The notes: generated from the sequence alone by a model not told the origin. DNA of 41,110 nucleotides from SAR202 cluster bacterium (GCA_030752795.1 JASMDM010000086.1:1-41110), one strand, 5' to 3'. Shown: positions 1 through 7,645, counted from the stretch's first letter. Numbers and translations are program-made.

Positions 1-82
1 TTCGTGTCCTGGATTCGCTCTTCTGCGGCTCGGTTCTTATCTTCTGTGTTCTCGATCGCTGCTGCTCCTTCCCTGGGGACAT
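1..82 (-). CDS. possible 5' end of a gene running off the left edge
   Basis: On the minus strand an ATG at 82 is preceded by a good purine-rich Shine-Dalgarno (AGGGGG, 5 nt spacing) and the frame stays open for 27 codons to the window edge. The visible peptide is very hydrophilic and rich in Lys, Arg, Gln and Ser (begins MSPGKEQQRS). I do not recognise it. It would diverge from the recombinase fragment at 144, so it could belong to the same integrated element. The short length makes chance possible. Confidence 0.3.
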   Translation of the reverse strand, partial: MSPGKEQQRSRTQKIRTEPQKSESRTR

Positions 83-143
83 TCTATCCCCCTGTCAGGA
101 GCTCGCTTTACCTAATGTGAGTCTCTGTTAATTTCAGGCCCGA

Positions 144-479
144 ATGTGTCCCACTTTCGCTGACGGTCTACAGTCGGTAGGATCTGCCTACGAGGATCAC
201 GGCACGGTTTTCGCATCCCCTCTGGGCCGGCTCTTGGACCCGGATATCCTCACGAAAACATGGCAGCGGATTTGCCGCGATGCCGGTGTGAAGTACCGCC
301 TTCACGACCTGCGACACGCCCATGCGACCACGCTGATCGAGGCAGGGACACACATCAAGACCGTCCAGAATCGCCTAGGTCACAGTTCACCATCGCTCAC
401 GATGGCTGTCTACGCGCACGTGTCGCCGGACATGGACAAGGAAGCCGCCAACGCCTTCGCGAGCGCGATGTCAGACTAG
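144..479 (+). CDS. tyrosine recombinase/phage integrase, C-terminal fragment
   Basis: The 111-residue product matches only the C-terminal catalytic half of a tyrosine recombinase. It has the box II signature HDLRHAHATTLIEAG with His and Arg catalytic positions, then LGHSS, then YAHVS with the nucleophilic Tyr. The first catalytic Arg, the N-terminal arm-binding domain and the core-binding domain are absent. An in-frame TAA at 129-131 lies just before the ATG, and no other frame upstream carries the missing part, so the gene is a remnant (intact family members are usually 300-400 residues). It points toward the 3' end of tRNA-Lys, a common integration target for this family. It is probably non-functional and marks the edge of a decayed mobile element lying to the left. 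Confidence 0.8.
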   Translation: MCPTFADGLQSVGSAYEDHGTVFASPLGRLLDPDILTKTWQRICRDAGVKYRLHDLRHAHATTLIEAGTHIKTVQNRLGHSSPSLTMAVYAHVSPDMDKEAANAFASAMSD

Positions 480-512
480 ATGTCGGCAAAATGTCGGCAA
501 TTCAGCAAACAC

Positions 513-544
513 AACGGCTCCGGAATACTCTTCGGGGCCGTTTT
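513..544 (+). terminator. Rho-independent terminator after the integrase fragment
   Basis: A 10-bp stem (AACGGCTCCG with CGGGGCCGTT, one T-G pair) with a 10-nt loop is followed directly by TTTT. It sits between the recombinase stop and the convergent tRNA-Lys. Just before it is a direct repeat of ATGTCGGCAA (480-489 and 491-500). Confidence 0.7.
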
Positions 545-560
545 CATGCCTGGAATAGAG

Positions 561-633
<73 letters not shown>

Positions 634-693
634 AGGAGATGCCTGGGCGACGGTTGTGGTTGGCCGTCGGGGCCGAGGTCCGTCGCTGCTTTG

Positions 694-723
694 ATTCTAG
701 TCGTGACGCGTTTCGCGCGTCAA
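694..723 (-). promoter_or_regulatory. sigma70-type promoter of tRNA-Lys
   Basis: On the minus strand TTGACG and TAGAAT are separated by 18 bp. Predicted transcription start is near 687, about 54 nt before the tRNA 5' end. The spacer contains a CGCGAAACGCG palindrome. Confidence 0.7.
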
Positions 724-764
724 GGCGCATCGGTTATAGTGTCCGCAGGATGGCATCCATTCTG

Positions 765-793
765 TTGACGCTCATCCGCACGCGTGATATTCT
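765..793 (+). promoter_or_regulatory. sigma70-type promoter of ctaA-ctaB
   Basis: TTGACG at 765-770, 17-bp spacer, TATTCT at 788-793. Predicted start near 800 gives about 110 nt of leader before the ctaA GTG. It is back to back with the tRNA-Lys promoter. I see nothing else in the 634-910 interval. Confidence 0.7.
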
Positions 794-910
794 GTTTTAG
801 CGCAATTTTGCACACTTTGTTGAGTAATGTCTGTTCGCACTCATTGCGAGCTTTGTGCTCGATTCATGGAGGCTATCCGTTTTGAGGCGTATTGTTGAAC
901 ACGTGCGCCC

Positions 911-1864
911 GTGGATAGGTCGCAATTGGCGTTTCGGATCGTCGTGGTTGCCGCTATTGTCGCGGCGTTCGGCCAAGTCACCCTGGGGGGCGTCGTTCGG
1001 GTGACCGAGTCGGGGCTTGGATGCCCTGACTGGCCGTTGTGCCACGGGCTCGTGATCCCGCCGTTCGAGGTCGAGACGCTCATCGAGTACTCACACAGGC
1101 TCTCGGCATCGTTGCTCAGCGTGTTCGTGGTCGGCGTGGCCGTGCTCGCGTCCTTCCGGGCTCGGAAGGACCGCGACAGGCGCGAGGTGCTCGTCCCCGC
1201 CCTGCTCGCTGTCGGACTCGTCGCGGTCGCGGCAGTGCTCGGCGGAGTCACTGTCTTAACCGAGCTCGCGTGGTGGGTCATCGTGCTGCACCTCGCGATC
1301 GCGGAGGCGCTGATCGCCGCGCTGATCGTGGCGGCGGTGACCGGATGGGACGCCGACGAGGCGAGCAAGCGGTCTCGACTCGAAGGATCGCTGTATCGTG
1401 GGCGGGACGCGGTGACGGTGTACGCGGCGTTCGGGGTGCTTGCGGTGATCCTGTTCGGCTCGTACATGGTCGGATACGGCGCGGGACCCGCGTGCGGGAC
1501 ATGGCCATTGTGTCGGGGCAGTTTGATGCCGGACGGGACGGCGGAGGCGCTGCACATGGGCCATCGATTCACGGTCGTCGTGATGACCGGGCTGATCCTC
1601 GGGACGATACCCGCCGCCCGAACTCGGCGGCGGTCGGACCCGCTGGTGGCGCTGTCGGCGGTGTTGCTGCTGGCGGCGCTCGGAGCGCAGGTGTTGCTGG
1701 GCGCGATCACGGTGTGGAGCGGGTTCGCGGCGGAGGCGAAAGCGCTGCACCTGAGCTTGGCGACGCTGGTGTGGATCGCGCTGATCACGATGGCGGCTCT
1801 GATATACTTGCCGCGGCGATTTTCAGCCGCGCCAATGCCCGCTACAGCCCGTGACGGGGCGTAA
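911..1864 (+). CDS. ctaA: heme A synthase (COX15/CtaA family)
   Basis: An integral membrane enzyme that oxidises the C8 methyl of heme O to a formyl group, making heme A for cytochrome aa3-type oxidase. The 317-residue product has about eight hydrophobic helices arranged as two pseudo-symmetric four-helix halves. Four heme-ligand-type histidines are visible: EYSHRL (His62), LHLAIAEAL, HMGHRFTV and LHLSLATLV. Each half carries a Cys pair in an outer loop (GCPDWPLCHG at 37-46 and ACGTWPLC), as in the Bacillus type. GTG at 911 is the only plausible start because a TGA lies 15 nt upstream in frame. ctaB follows after 12 nt, so the two are co-transcribed. The matching oxidase genes are not in the window. 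Confidence 0.92.
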   Translation: MDRSQLAFRIVVVAAIVAAFGQVTLGGVVRVTESGLGCPDWPLCHGLVIPPFEVETLIEYSHRLSASLLSVFVVGVAVLASFRARKDRDRREVLVPALLAVGLVAVAAVLGGVTVLTELAWWVIVLHLAIAEALIAALIVAAVTGWDADEASKRSRLEGSLYRGRDAVTVYAAFGVLAVILFGSYMVGYGAGPACGTWPLCRGSLMPDGTAEALHMGHRFTVVVMTGLILGTIPAARTRRRSDPLVALSAVLLLAALGAQVLLGAITVWSGFAAEAKALHLSLATLVWIALITMAALIYLPRRFSAAPMPATARDGA

Positions 1865-1876
1865 CGAGGAGACTGA

Positions 1877-2767
1877 ATGGCGACTCAGATACTGACTCGA
1901 GAGAGCGTGGTCCGCGACTACATCGCGCTGACCAAGCCCCGAATCATCGTCCTGCTCGCTTTCACGGCGCTTGGCGGGATGTTCCTGGCGTCCGGCGGGG
2001 CCCCGAATCCCGCGCTGACGCTGGTCGTGCTGTTTGCGGGCTCGCTGGCGGCGGGCGGCGCCAACGCGCTGAACCACATCCTCGACCGTGACATCGACGA
2101 GCGGATGACGCGCACTCGCCAACGACCGGTCGCTCGAGGAGCGATGTCGGTCGGGAACGCGCTGTGGTTCGGCATCGGGCTGAACGCGATCGCGTTTGTG
2201 ATGCTGACGATGTTCGCCAACTCGCTGGCCGCCGCGCTGACGCTGGGCGCGACGCTGTTCTACATATTCGTCTACACGAAGACCTTGAAGCGCACGACGC
2301 CGCAGAACATCGTCATCGGCGGCGCGGCCGGAGCTCTCCCGCCCGTAATCGCCTGGGCCGCGGTCACCGGGACGATCGGACTCCCCGCCGTGGTGCTGTT
2401 CGCGATCGTGTTCCTGTGGACTCCGCCGCACTTTTGGGCGCTCTCGCTGCTGCTGAAGGACGACTACGCCGACGCGGGCGTCCCCATGCTGCCTGTCATC
2501 GCTGGCGTGCGCGCGACGAAGCTGTCGATCCTACGATACACGTGGGTGCTCATCGCATCGACGCTGCTGCTGACCGCGACCGGCGCCGCCGGTCCAGTGT
2601 ACGCGATCGGAGCGTCGCTGCTCGGCGCGGGCTTCGCCTACTACGCGATCCGAATGCTGCGAATGCCCGGCATCGAGGGCGCGAAGGCAGCGTACCTGTA
2701 CTCGCTGGCATACCTCGGCTTGCTGTTCGTGGTCATCATCGTCGACAGCGTGGTGCACGGCGCCTAG
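1877..2767 (+). CDS. ctaB: protoheme IX farnesyltransferase (heme O synthase)
   Basis: UbiA-family membrane prenyltransferase that adds a farnesyl group to heme B to give heme O, the substrate of CtaA encoded just upstream. The 296-residue, multi-helix product has the first Asp-rich signature NALNHILDRDIDERM at residues 63-77, followed by the typical RTRQRPVARG, and the second acidic motif DDYADAGVPMLPV. Helices alternate with short loops through to the C-terminus. The ATG at 1877 has a strong ribosome site (GAGGAG, spacing about 5 nt). The order ctaA-ctaB with 12 nt between genes is a common arrangement and supports heme A production for aerobic respiration. Confidence 0.95.
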   Translation: MATQILTRESVVRDYIALTKPRIIVLLAFTALGGMFLASGGAPNPALTLVVLFAGSLAAGGANALNHILDRDIDERMTRTRQRPVARGAMSVGNALWFGIGLNAIAFVMLTMFANSLAAALTLGATLFYIFVYTKTLKRTTPQNIVIGGAAGALPPVIAWAAVTGTIGLPAVVLFAIVFLWTPPHFWALSLLLKDDYADAGVPMLPVIAGVRATKLSILRYTWVLIASTLLLTATGAAGPVYAIGASLLGAGFAYYAIRMLRMPGIEGAKAAYLYSLAYLGLLFVVIIVDSVVHGA

Positions 2768-2791
2768 TATCGAGCTCGGGGACAGCATCCG

Positions 2792-2811
2792 GTCTGCGCT
2801 GAACCGCAGAC
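2792..2811 (+). terminator. possible terminator hairpin after ctaB
   Basis: A perfect 7-bp stem (GTCTGCG / CGCAGAC) with a 6-nt loop lies 24 nt after the ctaB stop. There is no clear U-tract, so its role as terminator is uncertain. Confidence 0.4.
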
Positions 2812-2885
2812 TGCGGGATTCCTGTTGACGTTTTCGTTGTAAAATTCCGCCGACATGGCCCGGATATCGAACTTGTCCTGTCCCA

Positions 2886-2905
2886 CCCGCCCGCCCGCCC
2901 GCCCG
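2886..2905. repeat. (CCCG)5 microsatellite
   Basis: Five uninterrupted copies of CCCG in non-coding DNA downstream of ctaB. Confidence 0.85.
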
Positions 2906-2929
2906 TGAAAGTATTCTAGGGACACCCTC

Positions 2930-2965
2930 ATCCTTCCGTCGCGGAAGGACGCCGGGGCTTCGCCC
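2930..2965. repeat. two adjacent perfect hairpins (REP-like)
   Basis: TCCTTCCG-TCG-CGGAAGGA (2930-2948) is followed after 4 nt by GGGGC-TTC-GCCCC (2953-2965). Both have 3-nt loops and fully paired stems. They open the repeat-rich stretch that continues to about 4150. Confidence 0.65.
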
Positions 2966-3063
2966 CTGGACTCCGATGTGCTGATAGGTTGTGAACGTGA
3001 TTCACGCGTTCGTGGTAAGCCCCGATTGTATCGGGATTATGCCTGTAGATATGGCAATGCTTT

Positions 3064-3165
3064 GGACAGCAACGGCGCTCCAAAATTCTGTCATTCAGAG
3101 GCCGCTACCGAAGAATCTGGAGCCCCGCAGGCAAACGTTTTCGACGCCGTTACTCGGGTGCCTCG
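3064..3165 (+). repeat. dispersed repeat, copy A
   Basis: The first 57 bp (3064-3120) are almost identical, with 2 mismatches by eye, to the reverse complement of 10281-10337. The longer stretch to about 3165 resembles 20767-20870 in the same orientation, including the shared phrase CCCCGCAGGCAA followed by GACGCCG. No convincing protein is encoded here; the small open frames simply follow the repeat. Confidence 0.85.
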
Positions 3166-3173
3166 ACACATCT

Positions 3174-4150
3174 GGATCCCGGATTCGTCGGGACTTGTCG
3201 AACCACAACCCGCGAGACACCGCTGCCTGGACTTTCGAGCCCCGCATACGAGACTGAATGCCTGAGGCGTGTCTAGCTCGCGGGCCATCGACAGGCTCAG
3301 GCCGAACGGGTGGGAGAGTGAGTCATCGTGTTAGAGGCTTGGCCCCGCATCAGAACAGTGTGTTGATGCGTGATGACCCCGCAACACGCGGTCACGATGA
3401 ATCCCGACGCATCGGGATCCCGGCTTCGTCAGGACTTGGTCGAACCGCAAGCCGCGAGACACCGCTGCCTGGACTTTCAAGCCCCGCATACGAGATTGAA
3501 TGTCGGAGGCGTGTCCTACTCGCCAAAGGGCCATCGACAGGTCCCGACAAAGCCGGGATACCGATGCGTCAGGACTCAGGCCTAACGGATGGGAGAGTGG
3601 GCCATCGTGCAAAATGTTTGGGCGCTCGTTCGAATCGTATTTTGATGCGTGATGACCCCGCATCACACGTTCACGGTGAGTCCCGACACATCGGAACCTC
3701 CGCTCTTTCGTTACTTGTCGAACCACGCCCCACGAAACACCGCTGCTTGGACATTCATGTCCCGCATACGACCAGACCGAACGCCGGATATGTGTATTGC
3801 TCGCGGGAGGGCTTTCGACAAGCTTCCAAGTAACGGATTCTCATTCTTGCCATCCTGAGCAGCGGCGAAAGATCTGGTCGTACGCGAAAAATGTCTCCCT
3901 GCGAGGCCCGAGATTCTTCGGCTGCGGCCTCAGAATGGCGACATTTCAAGCGCCGTTTCTACCTCAAGCGTTGCCCGTCCTGCAGACATAGCGTTACTCA
4001 GACCGAACGGACGGGAGAGTAGGTCATCGTGCAAAAGGTCTGGCCGCGCGTTAGAACAGTGTGTTGACGCGTGATGAGTTCCGCATCCCACGTTCGTGGT
4101 GAGTTCCGACGCGTCGGGACTCAGGCTGAACGGATGGGAAAGTGTGTCAC
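3174..4150 (+). repeat. degenerate tandem array of ~240-280 bp units
   Basis: Three units can be aligned by eye, starting near 3174, 3414 and 3692. Each runs through the phrases (T)CGTC(G/A)GGACTTG-TCGAACC, CG(C/A)GA(G/A)ACACCGCTGC, CCCGCATACGA, GGGAGAGT, then GATGCGTGATGACCCCGCA and a CCCGACGCATCGGG-type palindrome (for example 3401-3418). The third unit appears split, its second half resuming near 3990-4150 after an interruption at about 3840-3975. Open frames inside are shadows of the repeat with no recognisable product, so I regard 2768-4302 as non-coding. Confidence 0.75.
3911..3957 (-). repeat. dispersed repeat, diverged inverted copy
   Basis: AGATTCTTCGGCTGCGGCCT and the later GCGCCGTT reproduce, in the same orientation as 10281-10337, the core of the dispersed repeat, with more divergence in between. 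It lies inside the third tandem unit and interrupts it. Confidence 0.6.
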
Positions 4151-4302
4151 CGGCCACGACCCTGAACAATGCGTCCGTGACTTCAACGAGCGCGTGGAGA
4201 AGCGTGGGAATCAGCGCCTCACCAGCGTCCGCCCTTGGGCTCGCGGCTGCGATCGACCAAGGGGAGGGCATGTGAAAGGCGTCAACATCCCTCCACACGC
4301 AA

Positions 4303-4330
4303 AGAAGCGGCCCGTTTCCGGACCGCTTCT
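4303..4330 (-). terminator. terminator of the thrS-infC-rpmI-rplT operon
   Basis: Downstream of rplT on the minus strand, AGAAGCGGTCCG pairs over 12 bp with CGGGCCGCTTCT (one G-U pair that forms only in the minus-strand RNA) around a 4-nt loop. The sequence after it is only weakly U-rich (CTTTGCGTG). Confidence 0.65.
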
Positions 4331-4374
4331 GTTCGATTTGCGGTGTGTGCTCTCGATCGTCGGGACTGCGCGAC

Positions 4375-4737
4375 CTACGCTGCGACGAGTTGCTCTTTCG
4401 CGCGTTCGGCGATCAGAGTGAACGCCTCGGGATCGCGGATGGCCATTTCGGAGAGCATCTTGCGGTTGACTTCGACGCCAGCCAGCTTCAGGCCGTGGAT
4501 TAGCTGGCTGTACGTTGTCCCGTTGGCTCGAGCGGCGGCGTTGATGCGAAGGTTCCAGAGCTTTCGCATGTCGCCTTTCCGCTCTTTACGGTGAACGTAC
4601 GAATAACGGAGCGCGTGGATCAGCGATTCGTGGGCGCGCCTGTAATGCAGGTGCCGTACGCCCTGGTGGCCTTTCGTGGCCTTGAGCAGTTTCTTGTGGC
4701 GGCGTTTTTTGATGACGCCTCGTTTTATCCTGGTCAA
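4375..4737 (-). CDS. rplT: 50S ribosomal protein L20
   Basis: Primary 23S rRNA-binding protein needed for early 50S assembly; in several bacteria it also represses the infC-rpmI-rplT messenger. The 120-residue product has the very basic N-terminal extension (TRIKRGVIKKRRHKKLLKAT) and the conserved globular part (YRRAHESLIHALRYSYVHRK, RKLWNLRINAAAR, YSQLIHGLK). I chose the TTG at 4737 rather than an earlier in-frame start because the family begins at this residue and GAGGAG sits 6-7 nt upstream of it. It is the last gene of the operon, 211 nt after rpmI and followed by a hairpin terminator. Confidence 0.95.
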   Translation of the reverse strand: MTRIKRGVIKKRRHKKLLKATKGHQGVRHLHYRRAHESLIHALRYSYVHRKERKGDMRKLWNLRINAAARANGTTYSQLIHGLKLAGVEVNRKMLSEMAIRDPEAFTLIAERAKEQLVAA

Positions 4738-4890
4738 CGTAGACTCCTCGGTTGTCCGTTCTAACGGCGGTGGATGCGACGCTGCCGCCGTCGGCAAGTC
4801 CGCGCATGCAACCGAATCATGTTAGCAAGCAAAGGGCCTCGATCGCTACCCACTCGGCTAGCCTCCGATCTTGATGTCGGGGCAAGGAAA

Positions 4891-4915
4891 CGCCCCTGAC
4901 TACAAGCAAGGGGCG
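4891..4915 (-). promoter_or_regulatory. hairpin between rpmI and rplT
   Basis: CGCCCCT and AGGGGCG form a 7-bp stem around an 11-nt loop in the 211-nt rpmI-rplT spacer. On the minus strand it is followed by TTTCC. It could be an attenuator, a processing site, or part of an L20 autoregulatory structure; the sequence does not decide. Confidence 0.35.
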
Positions 4916-4948
4916 AATCTCCGGTTGTATCGTATGGCCTCAGGGCGC

Positions 4949-5152
4949 CTACGGAAGTCCGTAAGGCAGGGCTCGCTTCAGTTGCGGAACGTCCGACGGG
5001 GCGATCTGCAGCTTCTTGCCGTACAGCCGTTTCGCGTTCCCTGGCTTCTTCCTCCGGAGATGACTCTTGTGGCCCTTCATCCGAACGATCTTGCCTGTAC
5101 CGGTTATGCGGAACCTTCGTTTGGCTCCCTTGTGTGTCTTAAGCTTCGGCAC
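4949..5152 (-). CDS. rpmI: 50S ribosomal protein L35
   Basis: Small basic large-subunit protein. The 67-residue product has the family N-terminus MPKLKTHKGAKRRFRITGTG, followed by the Lys/Arg-rich body (KGHKSHLRRKK) and the typical length of 64-68 residues. Its ATG lies inside the 3' end of infC (14-nt overlap), so translation is probably coupled to infC. It is in the universal infC-rpmI-rplT order. Confidence 0.95.
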   Translation of the reverse strand: MPKLKTHKGAKRRFRITGTGKIVRMKGHKSHLRRKKPGNAKRLYGKKLQIAPSDVPQLKRALPYGLP

Positions 5153-5744
5153 GGTCTAGCACTTTCTCCGGCTCAACGTTTTCGGGCTCGCTCTGAGTTT
5201 CTTTTTCGGCCGGCGCGGGCATCTCGATCGCCGGCGACACGATCATCGACAAGCTTCTTCGGCTCTCGAACCGCGGTGGGCTCTCAAGATTCGCTTTGTC
5301 GACGAGTTGGTCAGCAACGGCCTTTAATAATGCCATACCGACCTCGGGATGTTCCACCTCTCGGCCTCTGAACATGACCGAGACCTTCACTTTCGACCCT
5401 TGACCGAGCAGCCGAAGCACCAATCTGGTCTTGGCTTCGCGGTCGTGCAGGCCGATGCGGGTCTTCATGCGAACTTCCCTGAGTTCGTTGGTGACCTTGG
5501 TCTTTCGAACTTTCCGTGCTTCGCGTTCTTTGCGCGTCGCCTCATACTTGAACTTTCCGAAGTCCATGAGGCGGCACACTGGCGGGTTCGCCGCCGGGGC
5601 AACCTCGACGAGGTCGTATCCTCTTTCGTCGGCGATTTCCAAGGCCTGTCTAGTCGGCATCACGCCCAACTGTTCACTCTGTTCGTCAACAAGCCTAACT
5701 TCAGGCACACGGATGCGCTCGTTGGCCCGGTATTCTCTCGCTAT
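5139..5744 (-). CDS. infC: translation initiation factor IF-3, probable AUA start
   Basis: Binds the 30S subunit, prevents subunit joining and proofreads initiator tRNA and start codon. Both IF-3 domains are present: the N-domain (AREYRANERIRVPEVRLVDEQ, then GYDLVEVAPAANPPVCRLMDFGKFKYE) and the C-domain (KTRIGLHDREAKTR, VKVSVMFRGREVEHPEVG). A Pro/Glu-rich tail of about 30 residues is unusual. Family starts fall at the residue encoded by ATA at 5744, which has a well-placed GAGG 6 nt upstream. The only standard alternative is TTG at 5759, which has no Shine-Dalgarno and whose codons would cover the ribosome site. Non-AUG infC starts (AUU in E. coli) are known to let IF-3 repress itself. Gene identity is certain; the exact start is inferred. 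Confidence 0.92.
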   Translation of the reverse strand: MAREYRANERIRVPEVRLVDEQSEQLGVMPTRQALEIADERGYDLVEVAPAANPPVCRLMDFGKFKYEATRKEREARKVRKTKVTNELREVRMKTRIGLHDREAKTRLVLRLLGQGSKVKVSVMFRGREVEHPEVGMALLKAVADQLVDKANLESPPRFESRRSLSMIVSPAIEMPAPAEKETQSEPENVEPEKVLDRAEA

Positions 5745-5863
5745 GCTACACCTCTTCAAAGTACTAATGCCCAGGGATTTTCCTGGGTCACAACGAATAT
5801 ATCACACACTGCCCACGCGGGCAACGTAACTCACAATAATTGCAAAGGACGGCGAGGTCGGAC

Positions 5864-5898
5864 GTGCGGGAGGCTGGAGCGAACTCCGCCTCCCGCAC
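5864..5898 (-). promoter_or_regulatory. UUCG-capped hairpin between thrS and infC
   Basis: In the minus-strand RNA an 11-bp stem (GTGCGGGAGGC / GCCTCCCGCAC) continues, past one bulged A, into a 4-bp stem closed by a UUCG tetraloop. It starts 8 nt after the thrS stop. There is no U-tract directly after it, so it may be an RNA processing or stability element, a partial terminator, or part of the infC leader. Confidence 0.7.
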
Positions 5899-5905
5899 AC
5901 TATGT

Positions 5906-7645
5906 TCAAGCGATTGACGCCTCTGAGGCGATCCGTTTCGTCAGCTCTTCCAGCGGCACCGCGCCGAGATCCTCGCCTCCGCGCAGGCGTACGCCCACCG
6001 CCTCCGCCGCCTCTTCGCGGTCGCCGACAATCAGCATGTACGGTATCTTCTGCACCGTCGCCCCACGGATCTTGAGGTTCATGCGCTGGTTTCGGGTGTC
6101 GTTCTCGACTCTGACGCCGGCTTCGGTCAGCACGGCGGCGACTTTCTCGGCGTAGGCGTGGTGCCGGTCGGCGATCGGAACGATGACGGCCTGGACAGGC
6201 GCGAGCCAGGTTGGGAACGCTCCGCCGTAATGCTCGATGAGCATCCCCATGAACCGTTCGAGCGAGCCGAACAGGGCTCGGTGGACCATGTAGGGCCGGT
6301 GCTCTTGGCCGTCCTCGCCGATGTACGAGATGTCGAAGCGCCGGGGCAGGTTGAAGTCGAACTGCACCGTGGTGCACTGCCACAGCCTGCCGATGGCGTC
6401 TCTGATGTGGATGTCGATCTTCGGGCCGTAAAAGACCCCGCCGCCCCTGTCGACCTGGTAATCCATGCCGCGCTGATCGAGCGTGTCGCGCAATGAGTTG
6501 GTGGCGAGCTCCCATTCTTCGTCGGAGCCAACCGACTTCTCGGGCCTCGTGGCCAGCATGACTTCGAACTCGCTAAATTCGAACTTCCGTAACAGGTGGA
6601 ACGTCAGGTCTAGGACGCCGCTGACCTCGTCGGCGATCTGGTCGGGCCGGCAGAAGATGTGGGCGTCGTCTTGGGTGAAGCCTCGAACGCGCAGCATCCC
6701 GTGTAACGTGCCGCCGCGCTCGTAACGATACACGGCGCCGAGCTCGCCGACGCGCATTGGCAAGTCTCGGTAGCTTCGCTGGTCCGTCTTGTAGTACATC
6801 ACGTGGAACGGGCAGTTCATCGGCTTGAGGTAGTACTCTTGCCCGTCAAGGTCCATCGGAGCGTACATGCCGTCCTTGTAGTTTTCGAGGTGGCCGCTGG
6901 TCTCCCACAGTCCGGCGCGACCGACGTGCGGGGTGTTGACGAGATCGTAGCCCCATCGATAGTGCTCGCGTTTCCACAGGTCCTCGAACAGGCCGCGAAC
7001 ACGCGCGCCTTTGGGGTGCCATATGACGAGCCCGGGGCCGGTCTCGTCGTGGATCGAGAACAGGTCAAGCTCCCGACCCAACACTCGGTGGTCGCGCTTT
7101 CTCGCCTCTTCCAGACGCTCGAGGTACTCGTCCAGCGCCTCCTGCGACTCGAACGCGGTGCCGTAGATCCGCTGAAGCATCTGGCGATTCTCGTCGCCGC
7201 GCCAGTACGCGCCCGCTACGCTCAGCAGCTTGAACGCGGGAATGTGGCCGGTCGAATCGACATGGGGTCCGGCGCACAGGTCCTCGAAATCGCCGTGCGT
7301 GTAGGTCGAGATCGTCTCTTCTTCAGGGATGCCTTCGATAATCTCCGTCTTCAAGGGTTCGTCCGAGTTCATCTGAAGGGCGTCGGGTCGCGGATATTCG
7401 CGATACTCGAAAGGTAAACTCTTGGCCATGACGCCTTTCATCTTGGCTTCGATCTTCTCGAGATCTTCGGTGGTGAAGGCGTTTTCGATCCAAAAATCGT
7501 AGTAGAAGCCATCGTCGGTGGGCGGCCCGATTCCCAGTTTGGCGTCCGGGAACATGGTCGTTACCACATCCGCCATCACGTGGGCGGCCGAGTGTCGGAT
7601 CCGTTCTCTGAGTCCCGCTAGCTCTGGGCCTATTCGTAGCGTCAT
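5906..7645 (-). CDS. thrS: threonine--tRNA ligase lacking the TGS domain
   Basis: Class II synthetase that charges tRNA-Thr. The 579-residue product starts almost directly with the editing domain (HSAAH at 18-22; CAGPH at 124-128), then the catalytic core (MNCPFH with Cys278 as zinc ligand; motif 2 around YRYERGGTLHGMLRVRGFTQDDAH; motif 3 region YMVHRALFGSLERFMG) and a C-terminal anticodon-binding domain (VQAVIVPIADRHHAYAEKV). The roughly 60-residue TGS domain of the E. coli type (642 aa) is missing, and no room or homologous frame exists upstream. ATG at 7645 has AGGAG about 9 nt upstream; an earlier in-frame start at 7687 has no support. First gene of the thrS-infC-rpmI-rplT operon. Confidence 0.95.
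   Translation of the reverse strand: MTLRIGPELAGLRERIRHSAAHVMADVVTTMFPDAKLGIGPPTDDGFYYDFWIENAFTTEDLEKIEAKMKGVMAKSLPFEYREYPRPDALQMNSDEPLKTEIIEGIPEEETISTYTHGDFEDLCAGPHVDSTGHIPAFKLLSVAGAYWRGDENRQMLQRIYGTAFESQEALDEYLERLEEARKRDHRVLGRELDLFSIHDETGPGLVIWHPKGARVRGLFEDLWKREHYRWGYDLVNTPHVGRAGLWETSGHLENYKDGMYAPMDLDGQEYYLKPMNCPFHVMYYKTDQRSYRDLPMRVGELGAVYRYERGGTLHGMLRVRGFTQDDAHIFCRPDQIADEVSGVLDLTFHLLRKFEFSEFEVMLATRPEKSVGSDEEWELATNSLRDTLDQRGMDYQVDRGGGVFYGPKIDIHIRDAIGRLWQCTTVQFDFNLPRRFDISYIGEDGQEHRPYMVHRALFGSLERFMGMLIEHYGGAFPTWLAPVQAVIVPIADRHHAYAEKVAAVLTEAGVRVENDTRNQRMNLKIRGATVQKIPYMLIVGDREEAAEAVGVRLRGGEDLGAVPLEELTKRIASEASIA

Noticed and set aside
841..1788. A 315-codon minus-strand frame opposite ctaA
   Set aside because: Ser/Thr/Ala-rich shadow of a GC-rich gene; the plus strand encodes an unmistakable heme A synthase.
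2978..3949. Several open frames of 60-190 codons in the repeat field, on both strands
   Set aside because: They follow the repeat units, lack ribosome sites, and their peptides repeat the same repeat-derived phrases; no family is recognisable.
3174..4150. A CRISPR array
   Set aside because: Repeat units are about 240-280 bp and degenerate, with no short identical repeats or regular spacers.
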